From Rhizocola hellebori (GTDB lineage: Bacteria; Actinomycetota; Actinomycetes; Mycobacteriales; Micromonosporaceae): 64,000 nucleotides of DNA. The notes under the pieces are model-generated. The model had not been told where the DNA came from. It saw nothing but the letters and a program-made list of their open reading frames with translations, and made no database searches. Numbering within the stretch: position 1 is the first letter of the stretch; every line of letters starts with the position of its first letter. The DNA lies in NCBI RefSeq assembly GCF_016862955.1, contig NZ_BONY01000015.1, positions 1-64,000 of the forward strand, written 5' to 3'. This document shows positions 53,158 through 61,732 of this stretch, piece after piece. The translations under genes and the position numbers were made by a program.

Positions 53158-53708
53158 CGGACCGGCACCTCGATTCCGTCCGGGCCGACCTGGGTCACGA
53201 TCGGGTCGCCGGGCTGCTCGACCTCGACCGGGCCTGGGTCCTGTGGCAGCTCGGGGTCGGCCTGGTAGCTGGTGATCTGTTCCTGCATGAGGGTGGAGGC
53301 CTCCTGATCGACTTCCGCGTAAGCGTTGGCGATCGAGCACAGCGCGTCCCCGGCCATATCGATGGTGGTCGCCATGTCCGCAAAGAGGGTGACCAGGCTG
53401 TCGCGCAGCGCCTGCCAGGGCGCGGCTACCGGGCTGGCCACGCCAAACCGGTTGAATGCCTGGGATTCCTGGAATCCGGTGTTGTGAAGGTCCTGATTGT
53501 CTTGCTCATAGACAGTGGCTATCCGGGGTAGCAGGACCTTGCCCGAACGCCAGAGCCGGAACAGGTCTACGCCGAGTTCGGTGTCACTCACAGCCACGAA
53601 GGATTCCATCGATGTCACGATTTCGGCAGCGTTCAACTGCGGAACGTTAGGGAGAGCGCTCTCCAATTCAGACTCATTCGGGCTAGCCGGGGATCTTGGC
53701 TGGAGCAT
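53154..53708 (-). CDS. WXG100-like partner protein with YxxxD motif
   Basis: 184 residues. A helical region (about 90-150) with W in APWQALRDSL and YAEVD, matching the W...YxxxD/E signal of type VII substrates, then a Pro/Glu-rich tail. Translationally coupled to the 311-residue protein. Start uncertain: 53708 keeps AGGA upstream, but operator 53651-53664 would then lie in the coding region; ATG 53609 would place it in the promoter. Confidence 0.6.
   Translation of the reverse strand: MLQPRSPASPNESELESALPNVPQLNAAEIVTSMESFVAVSDTELGVDLFRLWRSGKVLLPRIATVYEQDNQDLHNTGFQESQAFNRFGVASPVAAPWQALRDSLVTLFADMATTIDMAGDALCSIANAYAEVDQEASTLMQEQITSYQADPELPQDPGPVEVEQPGDPIVTQVGPDGIEVPVR
53651..53664. promoter_or_regulatory. 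LacI-type operator 1
   Basis: GGAGAGCGCTCTCC, a perfect 14-bp palindrome with the CG centre typical of LacI-family sites such as the CebR operator TGGGAGCGCTCCCA. It is 114 bp from an identical copy at 53765-53778. Confidence 0.7.
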
Positions 53709-53762
53709 AAGTCCTGAACAGCGACCTCTTGACGAATCAAATCATTTGAATGATTCTGGCTG

Positions 53763-53780
53763 TTGGAGAGCGCTCTCCAA
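53763..53780. promoter_or_regulatory. LacI-type operator 2 before the GH3 gene
   Basis: TTGGAGAGCGCTCTCCAA, an 18-bp perfect palindrome with the same core as operator 1, 60 bp before the GH3 start. Two sites at this distance allow a repressor to loop the DNA. The regulator itself is not in the window. Confidence 0.75.
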
Positions 53781-53840
53781 GTGTTATCCAAGAGGCCCGA
53801 TGGCGGCTCGGGCGTGGTTTCCGTCCCTTTAGGAGCTGTT

Positions 53841-56800
53841 ATGTTCCCAGTCCGGAGATCGATCGGCGCGGTCATCGCGGTCGCCGTCGTTTCGATCGCC
53901 ACCTACACAGTGGTGCTGGCACCGCTCGCCCAGGCCGCCGGCCCCCTTATCTCCCAAGGCAAACCCGCTACCGCCTCGTCGGTCGAGAACGGAGGCAGCC
54001 CGGCCGCGAACGCCTTCGACGGCAATACCGGTACCCGATGGTCGAGCGCGTTCAGCGACCCGCAGTGGCTCCAGGTCGACCTCGGCGCCACGGCCGCGAT
54101 CGATCAGGTCATCCTCATCTGGGAAGCCGCCTACGCCACGGCCTTCCAGATCCAGACCTCGCCCAACGGCGCCGCCCCCTGGACCACCATCTATTCCACG
54201 ACGACCAGCACAGGTGGCACGCAAACCCTCGCCGTCACCGGCAGCGGCCGCTACGTGCGCATGAACGGCACCGCCCGCTCGACCGGCTGGGGCTACTCGC
54301 TGTGGGAGTTCCAGGTCTTCGGCACCATCGGCGGCGGTCCCACCCCGAGCCCCACCCCGAGTACGGGTCCGGGCGGGCCGGTCATCTCCGAGTTCAAACA
54401 GGTCGCGGCCTCCTCCTGGGAGGGCGGCAACGCACCCGCCGCGGCGCTCGACGGCCGGCTCAACACCCGCTGGTCGAGCCTGTTCAGCGATCCGCAGTGG
54501 CTGCGGATCGACTTCGGTGGCACCGCCACCATCAACCGCGTGGTGCTCAATTGGGAGGGCGCCTTCGCGCGCGGCTACCGGCTCGAAACGTCCAACGACG
54601 CCAACACCTGGACCACGATCTATTCCACCACCACCGGCCCGGGTGGGGTGGAGACCCTCAATGTCAGCGGCACCGGTCGATATCTGCGCTTCTACGGCAC
54701 CGCTCGGGCGACCGGTTATGGCTATTCGCTGTGGGAGCTTCAGGTGCAGGGCAGCGTCGACACCGCCGCCTCTACGCCGCCGATGCTCTCCGGCCCGACC
54801 CGTCCGCCCGGCACCACCGGGCAGTTCGCCCTCTCCGCGCCCGGCGACGGGGCGATGGTGACCACCACCCGGCGGCCGGCCCTGTCCTGGGCAGCCGTTT
54901 CGGGCGCGGTGCGCTATCAGGTCTGGATCAACATCAGCCGCACCGATTACGACTTCACCCAGTCGGGCAACCTGCTCGACTTCTACACCAAGGTCGCCGA
55001 ACCCACCGGCACCGGCTACACGCCCAGCTGGGATCTGCCCGACCGGTGGACCTACAAGTGGTACGTCACCTCGGTTTCCGGCTCAGGTGCGACGACCACC
55101 TCGAACATCCGCAGGTTCAGTGTCTACGTGCCCACGCTGGAGACCGTCGCCGATGGGGTGAACATCGTCAACGGCAGCCGCGATCTGAGCCGCAACGGCG
55201 CGATCGAGCCCTACGAAGACTGGCGGCAGCCGGTCGAGACGCGGGTCAGCGACCTGCTGGGCCGGATGACGCTGGAGGAGAAGGCCTACCAGATGTTCTA
55301 CAACGCCCAGGCCTTCAACCGGTCGGGGTGGCACTTCGGTCCGGCCCAGGCGCAGGATCTGCACAACACCATGCTCACCACGGCGACCACCCGCCTCGGC
55401 ATCCCGTTCATCTCGGCCGGGGACACCATCACCGGGTACCAGACCACCTACCCGGCGCAGAGCGCGCTGGCGGCGGCCCGCAACTACCCGCTGGACTACA
55501 AGCTCGGTGACATGCAACGCCGCGAGCAGCTCGAGGTGGGCACGCGCGGGCTGCTGGGACCGCTGGCCGAGGTCGGCACGAAGGTGCTGTATCCGCGGAT
55601 CCAGGAGGGCAACGGGGAGAACGCCGATGTGGCCGCCGCGCAGGTCCGTGCGCTCGTCGCCGGGCTGCAGGGCGGGCCCGAGCTGAACCCGCAGTCGGTG
55701 CTGGCCACGGTCAAGCACTGGCCGGGCGAGGGCGCGGGCGGTGAGGCGCTCATCGTGTATGACGCGGTCACCATCAAGTACCACATGATTCCCTTCCGGG
55801 CGGCGATGGAAGCCGGAGCGGTCAACATCATGCCGGGCTACGCCGGAAGCTCCTATTTGGACCCAGGCGGACCCGGCGCCGGTGACAGCGCGCCGATTCT
55901 GGCCTACCTGCGCCAGAACATGGGCTACACCGGGCTCATCACCACCGACTGGCTTCCCTCGGGGGCCTGGGTCGGCGCGGCCCGCGCCGGCTCGGACGTG
56001 ATGGGCGGCGCTGACCCTGGCGCGGCCGGGTTCTCCATCACCACCTTCGCCAACACCGTTGGCGCGGCTCGCATCGACGATGCCGTGCGGCGGGTGCTGC
56101 GGCTGAAGTTCCAGCTCGGCATCTTCGAAAACCCATACGGCGACCCGGTCAACGGCCCGTACAGGTTCCACACCCCCGCCTACACCGCGCTGGCCAACCA
56201 GGCAGCCCGCGGGGCGATGACGTTGCTGAAGAACACCACGGTGCTCCCGATCCGGCTCAACCCGGGTGACAACATCGTGGTAGCCGGCCCGCGCGCGGCC
56301 GACGGCAACGCGTGTTGCATGTGGACCAGCTATTTCCACTCCGAACACGGATCGCGCAACATAATCGAGGCGATCAGAGCGCGGGCGACAACCGCGGGGG
56401 TCAACGTTTACCAGGACAGCGGCCCCGCGCCCAAGCTCGCCATCGTGGCCGTGGGCGAAGCCTCCTACACCCATGGCACCAACTGGGTGAAGGAACAGCC
56501 CTATCTTCCGCCGGACCAGCTTTCCATCATTCAGAACTTCCGCAACCAAGGGATTCCGGTGGTGGTCGTGCTGGTGATGCCGCGGCCCTATGTCATCACC
56601 GAGTGGCACGACCTCGTTCAGGCGATCGTCGTGACCTATCGCGGCGGCGAGGAGATGGGTCCGGCCCTGGCCAGTCTGCTCTTCGGCGACTACACGCCCA
56701 GCGGCAAGCTGCCCTGGCAGCTTCCGCGCAGCCTGGCCGATGTGCTGCGTCCCGGCGGCACGGACACCCCCGCTGACGCTGTCGAATTCTGGGACCTGCC

Positions 56801-56927
56801 ATACGATCTGGGCGCCACGGCGGCGCAGCGCAACGAGATCCGCGCTCGCATCGACGCGGGTCAGACCGTGGCGACGACCTACGGCAACCCGCTCTACGCC
56901 TACGGCGCCGGCCGCACCGGCTGGTAG
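53841..56927 (+). CDS. secreted GH3 glycoside hydrolase with two F5/8C domains
   Basis: 1028 residues. Signal peptide (to about 32), two F5/8-type C (CBM32-like) sugar-binding domains (about 35-155 and 170-305), a fibronectin-like segment (about 325-430), and a GH3 barrel plus C-terminal domain (about 450-1000). The nucleophile is Asp703 (TTDW); KHWPGEG is the substrate loop. GH3 enzymes release glucose, xylose or N-acetylglucosamine from oligosaccharide ends. AGGAG lies 5 nt before the ATG. LacI-type operators indicate sugar-induced expression. Confidence 0.92.
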   Translation: MFPVRRSIGAVIAVAVVSIATYTVVLAPLAQAAGPLISQGKPATASSVENGGSPAANAFDGNTGTRWSSAFSDPQWLQVDLGATAAIDQVILIWEAAYATAFQIQTSPNGAAPWTTIYSTTTSTGGTQTLAVTGSGRYVRMNGTARSTGWGYSLWEFQVFGTIGGGPTPSPTPSTGPGGPVISEFKQVAASSWEGGNAPAAALDGRLNTRWSSLFSDPQWLRIDFGGTATINRVVLNWEGAFARGYRLETSNDANTWTTIYSTTTGPGGVETLNVSGTGRYLRFYGTARATGYGYSLWELQVQGSVDTAASTPPMLSGPTRPPGTTGQFALSAPGDGAMVTTTRRPALSWAAVSGAVRYQVWINISRTDYDFTQSGNLLDFYTKVAEPTGTGYTPSWDLPDRWTYKWYVTSVSGSGATTTSNIRRFSVYVPTLETVADGVNIVNGSRDLSRNGAIEPYEDWRQPVETRVSDLLGRMTLEEKAYQMFYNAQAFNRSGWHFGPAQAQDLHNTMLTTATTRLGIPFISAGDTITGYQTTYPAQSALAAARNYPLDYKLGDMQRREQLEVGTRGLLGPLAEVGTKVLYPRIQEGNGENADVAAAQVRALVAGLQGGPELNPQSVLATVKHWPGEGAGGEALIVYDAVTIKYHMIPFRAAMEAGAVNIMPGYAGSSYLDPGGPGAGDSAPILAYLRQNMGYTGLITTDWLPSGAWVGAARAGSDVMGGADPGAAGFSITTFANTVGAARIDDAVRRVLRLKFQLGIFENPYGDPVNGPYRFHTPAYTALANQAARGAMTLLKNTTVLPIRLNPGDNIVVAGPRAADGNACCMWTSYFHSEHGSRNIIEAIRARATTAGVNVYQDSGPAPKLAIVAVGEASYTHGTNWVKEQPYLPPDQLSIIQNFRNQGIPVVVVLVMPRPYVITEWHDLVQAIVVTYRGGEEMGPALASLLFGDYTPSGKLPWQLPRSLADVLRPGGTDTPADAVEFWDLPYDLGATAAQRNEIRARIDAGQTVATTYGNPLYAYGAGRTGW

Positions 56928-56937
56928 CCAACGAAAC

Positions 56938-56970
56938 CCGGTTCCCCGCCTGATCCAGGCGGGGAACCGG
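56938..56970. terminator. bidirectional terminator after the GH3 gene
   Basis: CCGGTTCCCCGCCTG (56938-56952) and CAGGCGGGGAACCGG (56956-56970) are perfect 15-bp arms around ATC, between the GH3 gene and the convergent ricin-like gene. Confidence 0.9.
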
Positions 56971-56977
56971 AGTGGTG

Positions 56978-57592
56978 CTACACCACCCACCATTCCTGCG
57001 CGGTGGAACCGTTTTCGGTCCATAGTCGTACCCGATAATCCTGGGCGAACGGGGGAGCGTCGATTGCCCTCTTGTGCTGCCCCTCGTCGTAAGCCTTGGC
57101 GTTGAAGAAGAAGTAGCCCCCGTTGGGCCCGTTGCTCAGAATCCAGGACTGGCGCAGCGTTCCGGTGCGGCAGTCCCACTGCTCCAGGGTGGTGCCACTG
57201 CTGGTGCCGCCGCCCTTGGGCTCGAAGCACTTGCCGTTCTGCTCGCTGTGCAGGCGGTAGAGGGCGACCTCGACATAGCGGTTGCAGTTGCCGAGGAAGT
57301 CCTCATAGTCACAGATGAGTTTGTTGCCCTGGAACTCGAAGGTCCACCGGAACCACGGCTCAGGCCCGGCGTTGCAGGGGTAGTGGCCGATCGGCGTGCC
57401 GTTGGCCGATCCGCCGCCCACGAGCGCCAGGCACTCGTTGTACCGAACGTTGATGACAAAGCGCGGGCCGTCGATCGCGGTGGTGGCGAAGTCTGGCCGC
57501 TGCACGTCCGCTGCCTGCGCGGGCGAATAACCGAATGCCACCGAGGCCATCAGGCCCGCGATCGTGGCGAGAGCGACTGCGATTCTCTTCAT
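56978..57592 (-). CDS. secreted ricin-type beta-trefoil protein
   Basis: 204 residues. Signal peptide (1-27) then a beta-trefoil lectin-like domain with repeated units CLALVGGGSANGTPIGHYPC and KCFEPKGGGTSSGTTLEQWDC, and the QSW-type final strands. The classical QxW is weak. A sugar-binding role is likely but ligand unknown. It follows the AfsR-type gene by 38 bp on the same strand, so both may be on one message. Confidence 0.78.
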   Translation of the reverse strand: MKRIAVALATIAGLMASVAFGYSPAQAADVQRPDFATTAIDGPRFVINVRYNECLALVGGGSANGTPIGHYPCNAGPEPWFRWTFEFQGNKLICDYEDFLGNCNRYVEVALYRLHSEQNGKCFEPKGGGTSSGTTLEQWDCRTGTLRQSWILSNGPNGGYFFFNAKAYDEGQHKRAIDAPPFAQDYRVRLWTENGSTAQEWWVV

Positions 57593-57630
57593 GTGGGCAC
57601 CGTAGGAGCCGTCGATTAGCCTGTTCTGTG

Positions 57631-60600
57631 TCAGTCCTTAGCCGAGGCGACCAGCGTCGCCTCCCGCTGAACACTCTCCGCGAAGGTGGCCAGCAATTCG
57701 TAGCCGTTGCGGCGAGCCGTTGCCAATGCCATTTCTATGTTTCGGTTCCCAGGTCCAGCCTGCCCGGTGCGCAACTGGGCCGCAGCCAGCCCAATGAGCG
57801 CCTCGGTCTGCAGGTATTCGTTGCCCACCAGGTGCGCTATTCGCAACGCGCCCTGGTAGCCGTCGACGGCCAGCGAGTACTGGCCCATGCGGTGGTGCAG
57901 GCTGGCGCGGGTGGCCAGGGCGCCGGACTCGAGCCGCCGGTCACTGTTGACCCGGGCCAGGTCGACAGCGGTCGCGGCCAGATCGAAGCCGTGGGTGTGC
58001 CGTCCGGTCTCCCGATAGGTGCCGGCCAGGGCGCGCAGAGTGTCGCCTTCGGAGTTGCGATCGCCGATCGAGCGGATCTTCGTGAGCGCCTCTTCGAGCG
58101 CCGCCACCGACTCGTCCAGCCGACCCTGTGCCCGGTACACCTCGCCGAGATAGGTGAGGGTTCTCGCTTCGCCGCTTGGTGATTCGACCTTGCGGTGCAG
58201 GTTGAGGGCCAACGTGTAGTGCTTCTCGGCCAGATCCAGCTTGCCCTGCCCGAAATAGGCCAGGCCCAGGTTGCCCAGCGCGGTGGCCTGGCTCGCCGGC
58301 ATCCCCATCTCCTCGTGGCGCGCCAGCGCATCGCGATAGTGGGCGACAGCCTGATCCAGCCTGCCCAGCGCCCAGTGCAGGTTGCCCAGGTTTCCCAGCG
58401 CCGCCGATTCGCCGGCCGCCCAGCCGACCTGGCGGGCCAGCCGCAGCGCCGAGGTGAACTCGTCGATCGCCTCCGGGTGCTTTCCCTGAACCCAGTGCAG
58501 GGTGGCCAGCCCGGTGTGCGCGGCCGCCTGTCCGGAAAGGTCCTCATCCGCTTTGGCGGCGGCGAGCCCGGCTTCGGCGATCGTGCGCCACTCGAGGATG
58601 TGCATCCGTAGATACAGGTATCCGCGCAGGGTGTCGGCCAGCCGCCAGGCCACCGTGGGCGATCCGTGGACTGCCGCGTGGGTCACCACCGCCACCAGGT
58701 TGGCCCGTTCGGCGTCCAGCCAGGCCGCGGCGTCGTCGGCGTCGGCAAACGGGCTTTCGGCCGGGTTTTGCGCGGCGGGCAGCCGCAACACGTAGGGGTA
58801 CATGCGGTCGGCGGCCGCGACCGCGGTTACCTGATAGTGGTCGTAGAGCCGCTCGGTCGCGGCCCGCCGCTCGTCCTCGGTTTCGGCCTGCCCGGCTTGC
58901 GCGGCCGCGTATTCGCTGAGCAGATCGTGCAACCCGTACCGGCCGCGGTCGGGCTCTTCCACCAGGTGCGCCGCGACCAGGCTGGTGAGCAGCTTCTGCG
59001 CCTCGGCGACCGGAAGCTGGGCCAGAGTGGCCGCCACCTCCACCGTGAACTGAGGCCCTGGAATCAGGCCGAGGAGCCGGAACAGGTGCCGGGAAGGGAC
59101 GGGAAGGCTTGCGTAGGAAAGGTCGAAGGCCGCTCGCACGGTAGCCTCCGGATCCCCGTCGACCTGCAGTGCGGCGAGGCGGCCGCCCTGCGAGAGAAGG
59201 TCTACATAGTCGGCAATAGTCATCCCGCGCTGGCCCATCACGTTGGCGGCGGCGATGCGCAGCGCCAGCGGCAGGTGCCCGCAAAGCTCGGCGAGCCGGG
59301 TCGCGACCGGCTCAGACGCGACCACCCGCTGTCGCCCCATCAGCAATGCCAGCAGGCCCTGCGCCTCGACGGCCGCCAGCACACCCAGGTTCAGCCGCAC
59401 CGCGCCGTCGAGGGCGACCAGGCCGTCGAGGCGGTCGCGGCTGGTCACCAGCACCAGGCAGCCGGGACTGTTGGGCACCAGCGGCCGCACCTGCGCCGGG
59501 CTGCTGGCGTTGTCCAGCAACACCAACAGCTTGCGTTCGGAGAGCAGGCTGCGATAGAGGGCCGCGGCTTCGTCCACATCAGACGGGATCTGGGTGGCCG
59601 GAACCCCCAGCGCGCGCAGGAATCGGCCAAGCGTCTCGGCCGGCTCAAGCGGTGTTCCGGGCGCGTAGCCGCAAAGGTTGGCATAGAGCTGACCGTCCGG
59701 GAAGTGATTGCGCACCCGATGTCCCCAGTGCACCGCAAGCGCGGTCTTGCCCACCCCCGCCGTGCCCGCGATGACCACCTTCGCCGGGCGTTCCGAGGGC
59801 AGTAAATCGTTGAGCTGGCCCAGGTAATCCGCTCGTCCGGTGAAGCCGGAAACATCTGCGGGCAGCTGCGCCGGCACCGCGGGGGCGCTGGAGGAGACGC
59901 GCGGCCGCCGCGGCGGCGGGACCAGCCGCGGGTCCTCGGTGAGGATCGCCGAGTGCAGCTCGCGCAGGGGGAGATCGGGCTCGATGCCGAGCTCGTCGAC
60001 CAGCATTCTGCGCGCGTTCTTGTAGGCGTCGAGCGCCTCGGCCCGCCGCCCGCACCGGTGCAGAGCAAGCATCAGGTGGGCCCACAGCCGTTCCCGGAGC
60101 GGATTTTCGCGGGCGAGCCCGGCCACCTCGTCGACCACTTCGGCGTGCCTGCCCAGCTCGATCTGGGCACCCAGAAGATCTTCCAGCACGGACAGCCGGG
60201 TCTGGTTGAGCCGGGTGGATTCGGCCGCCACCGTCGGGCACGCCGGGACATCGGCGTAGGGCAGCCCGCGCCACAGCGCGAGTCCCTCGGTCAGCTCGGC
60301 GTCGGCCGACTCCAGGTCTCCGCTGGCCAGGCTCCGCCTGCCCCGCTCGGTCACCGCCTCGAACGTTCTCACGTCGAGATCGTCGGCGGCGATCACCAGC
60401 TGGTAGCCGCGTCCCCGGGTGACCAGGAGGTCGCGCTCGGTGTCGGACAGCAGCTTGCGCAGCCGGAACACGTATCCGTGCACCGTTGCCAATGCCGTCG
60501 ACGGCGGCTGTTCGCCCCAGATCTCGTCGATGAGCCGGTCGGTCGAGACCACCTGACCTGCCTCGATCAACAGAATGGCCAGGACGGCTCGCTGCTGCGC

Positions 60601-60666
60601 CGCCTGTATCGGCGACCAGGTAACCCCGTCCCAGACGCGCATTGAGCCAAGTACACGGAACCGCAT
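57631..60666 (-). CDS. AfsR/SARP-family regulator (BTAD-NB-ARC-TPR)
   Basis: 1011 residues. OmpR-type winged helix (1-95), BTAD (about 96-245), Pro-rich linker, NB-ARC ATPase (about 275-540; Walker A GTAGVGKT at 301-308, Walker B LLVLLDNA) and a TPR array (about 640-990, for example SAALGNLGNLHWALGRLDQAVAHY). Full-length AfsR-like proteins activate secondary metabolism or development when phosphorylated or ligand-bound. No biosynthetic cluster is in the window; its neighbours encode secreted proteins. Confidence 0.94.
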   Translation of the reverse strand: MRFRVLGSMRVWDGVTWSPIQAAQQRAVLAILLIEAGQVVSTDRLIDEIWGEQPPSTALATVHGYVFRLRKLLSDTERDLLVTRGRGYQLVIAADDLDVRTFEAVTERGRRSLASGDLESADAELTEGLALWRGLPYADVPACPTVAAESTRLNQTRLSVLEDLLGAQIELGRHAEVVDEVAGLARENPLRERLWAHLMLALHRCGRRAEALDAYKNARRMLVDELGIEPDLPLRELHSAILTEDPRLVPPPRRPRVSSSAPAVPAQLPADVSGFTGRADYLGQLNDLLPSERPAKVVIAGTAGVGKTALAVHWGHRVRNHFPDGQLYANLCGYAPGTPLEPAETLGRFLRALGVPATQIPSDVDEAAALYRSLLSERKLLVLLDNASSPAQVRPLVPNSPGCLVLVTSRDRLDGLVALDGAVRLNLGVLAAVEAQGLLALLMGRQRVVASEPVATRLAELCGHLPLALRIAAANVMGQRGMTIADYVDLLSQGGRLAALQVDGDPEATVRAAFDLSYASLPVPSRHLFRLLGLIPGPQFTVEVAATLAQLPVAEAQKLLTSLVAAHLVEEPDRGRYGLHDLLSEYAAAQAGQAETEDERRAATERLYDHYQVTAVAAADRMYPYVLRLPAAQNPAESPFADADDAAAWLDAERANLVAVVTHAAVHGSPTVAWRLADTLRGYLYLRMHILEWRTIAEAGLAAAKADEDLSGQAAAHTGLATLHWVQGKHPEAIDEFTSALRLARQVGWAAGESAALGNLGNLHWALGRLDQAVAHYRDALARHEEMGMPASQATALGNLGLAYFGQGKLDLAEKHYTLALNLHRKVESPSGEARTLTYLGEVYRAQGRLDESVAALEEALTKIRSIGDRNSEGDTLRALAGTYRETGRHTHGFDLAATAVDLARVNSDRRLESGALATRASLHHRMGQYSLAVDGYQGALRIAHLVGNEYLQTEALIGLAAAQLRTGQAGPGNRNIEMALATARRNGYELLATFAESVQREATLVASAKD

Positions 60667-60711
60667 GACACCGACCTAAGCAAGTCCGACGCCAACCGAT
60701 ACAGCCGTCAA

Positions 60712-60738
60712 CTAAGAGCCAGCTTAGAGCGTCGCTCT
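60712..60738. promoter_or_regulatory. adjacent inverted repeats between regulator and secreted protein
   Basis: CTAAG-N6-CTTAG (60712-60727) is followed by AGAGCG-T-CGCTCT (60726-60738) in the 114-bp divergent region. They are plausible sites for the AfsR-type protein. Confidence 0.4.
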
Positions 60739-60780
60739 ACTTTGCTCACTATTAGGCAACCCGCTCCATAAGGAGGGAAA

Positions 60781-61644
60781 ATGCGTCGCTGGATTACGGC
60801 TGTCACCACGATGATCATGTTGCTGTCGGCGTCATTGTGGGTCTCGACGCCGGCCGCGGCCGAACCCAACACGTTGACCGTGGTGAGTTCGGCCTCCTAC
60901 TTCCGCAACACCGTCTCGATGGGATCCCTGGTCAGCCTGTTCACCAGCCAGCCGCTAACCGGTGCCCCGGACAAATATTTCGATCCGTGGGTGACCGATG
61001 GCCCCGGCGGCATCTACGTGCTGGCGAACTGTGCCGACGAGGAACACTTCATGAAGCTGCCGATCCTCTACATAGGACGCTTTCAGGTCAACGCCTACAT
61101 CCCCAACGCGATGGGCCCTGAGCCGTGGGGCACCTGCGCCTACTCCGGTCCGGCCACCTTCGTGCTGCAGCCAGCCGCCGGTTACGGGACTTATCTGGTG
61201 AGCAACCTCGTCACCGTCGCCACCCACCCAGGCATCTTCTCGGCCGGCCCAGCGCCCAGCGGCAAGCATGTCGCCGCGGGCGCGGAGAAGGATCTGATCG
61301 ACTGCAGCAACCTCGTTCCGGCCAATCCAGCCCTGTGCCGGACCCGCACCGGCGGCGTACCCGCCGAACTGATCCTCTACCTCACCGGGTCGGAGTGGTA
61401 CCTGTGCGGTTCCTGCCCGCCCGAGGGCCTCATCTTCGAGCTTGCGCCCGTCGCCAACGGGGTGATCGGAGCCTATGTGCCGCAAACCTTGCTACGGCTC
61501 GAACGCAACAGCAACGGCCTGGAGATGGCCCGTGTCCGGCTGCGCACAGATGTCTCGCCCGGGGAGAACCGCCTGCGGGTGCGCAACTCCGTCAGCCCCG
61601 ACATCCCGCAGCCGTTGCCGATCTGGTTCGGCCTGCCCACCTGA
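60781..61644 (+). CDS. secreted TIGR03437-like protein
   Basis: 287 residues. Signal peptide (1-28), then segments in the order of TIGR03437: VSSASYFRNTVSMGSLVSLF, LPILYIGRFQVNAYIP, VLQPAAGYGTYLVSNLVTVATHPGIFS and a final beta region. That domain was defined in Acidobacteria (Solibacter), usually at the C-terminus of large proteins; here it makes up the whole mature protein. Four cysteines near 175-215 are an addition. AAGGAGG is the ribosome site. Function unknown. Confidence 0.7.
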   Translation: MRRWITAVTTMIMLLSASLWVSTPAAAEPNTLTVVSSASYFRNTVSMGSLVSLFTSQPLTGAPDKYFDPWVTDGPGGIYVLANCADEEHFMKLPILYIGRFQVNAYIPNAMGPEPWGTCAYSGPATFVLQPAAGYGTYLVSNLVTVATHPGIFSAGPAPSGKHVAAGAEKDLIDCSNLVPANPALCRTRTGGVPAELILYLTGSEWYLCGSCPPEGLIFELAPVANGVIGAYVPQTLLRLERNSNGLEMARVRLRTDVSPGENRLRVRNSVSPDIPQPLPIWFGLPT

Positions 61645-61658
61645 GCGTGCCGCATTGG

Positions 61659-61691
61659 GGAGCCCGTCCACCCAGTACTAGGACGGGCTCC
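61659..61691. terminator. bidirectional terminator
   Basis: GGAGCCCGTCC (61659-61669) and GGACGGGCTCC (61681-61691) with outer CCGCA/TGCGG (61650-61654 and 61693-61697), between convergent genes. Confidence 0.85.
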
Positions 61692-61732
61692 GTGCGGCGA
61701 CCGTAACCGGGCGCGATGAGCTGACGCTAAGT

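Noticed and set aside
53750-55510. Second long frame within the GH3 gene and the frame at 55083-57230 opposite it
   Set aside because: Arg/Gly/Pro-rich low-complexity translations with no start signal or domain; shadows of the GH3 gene.
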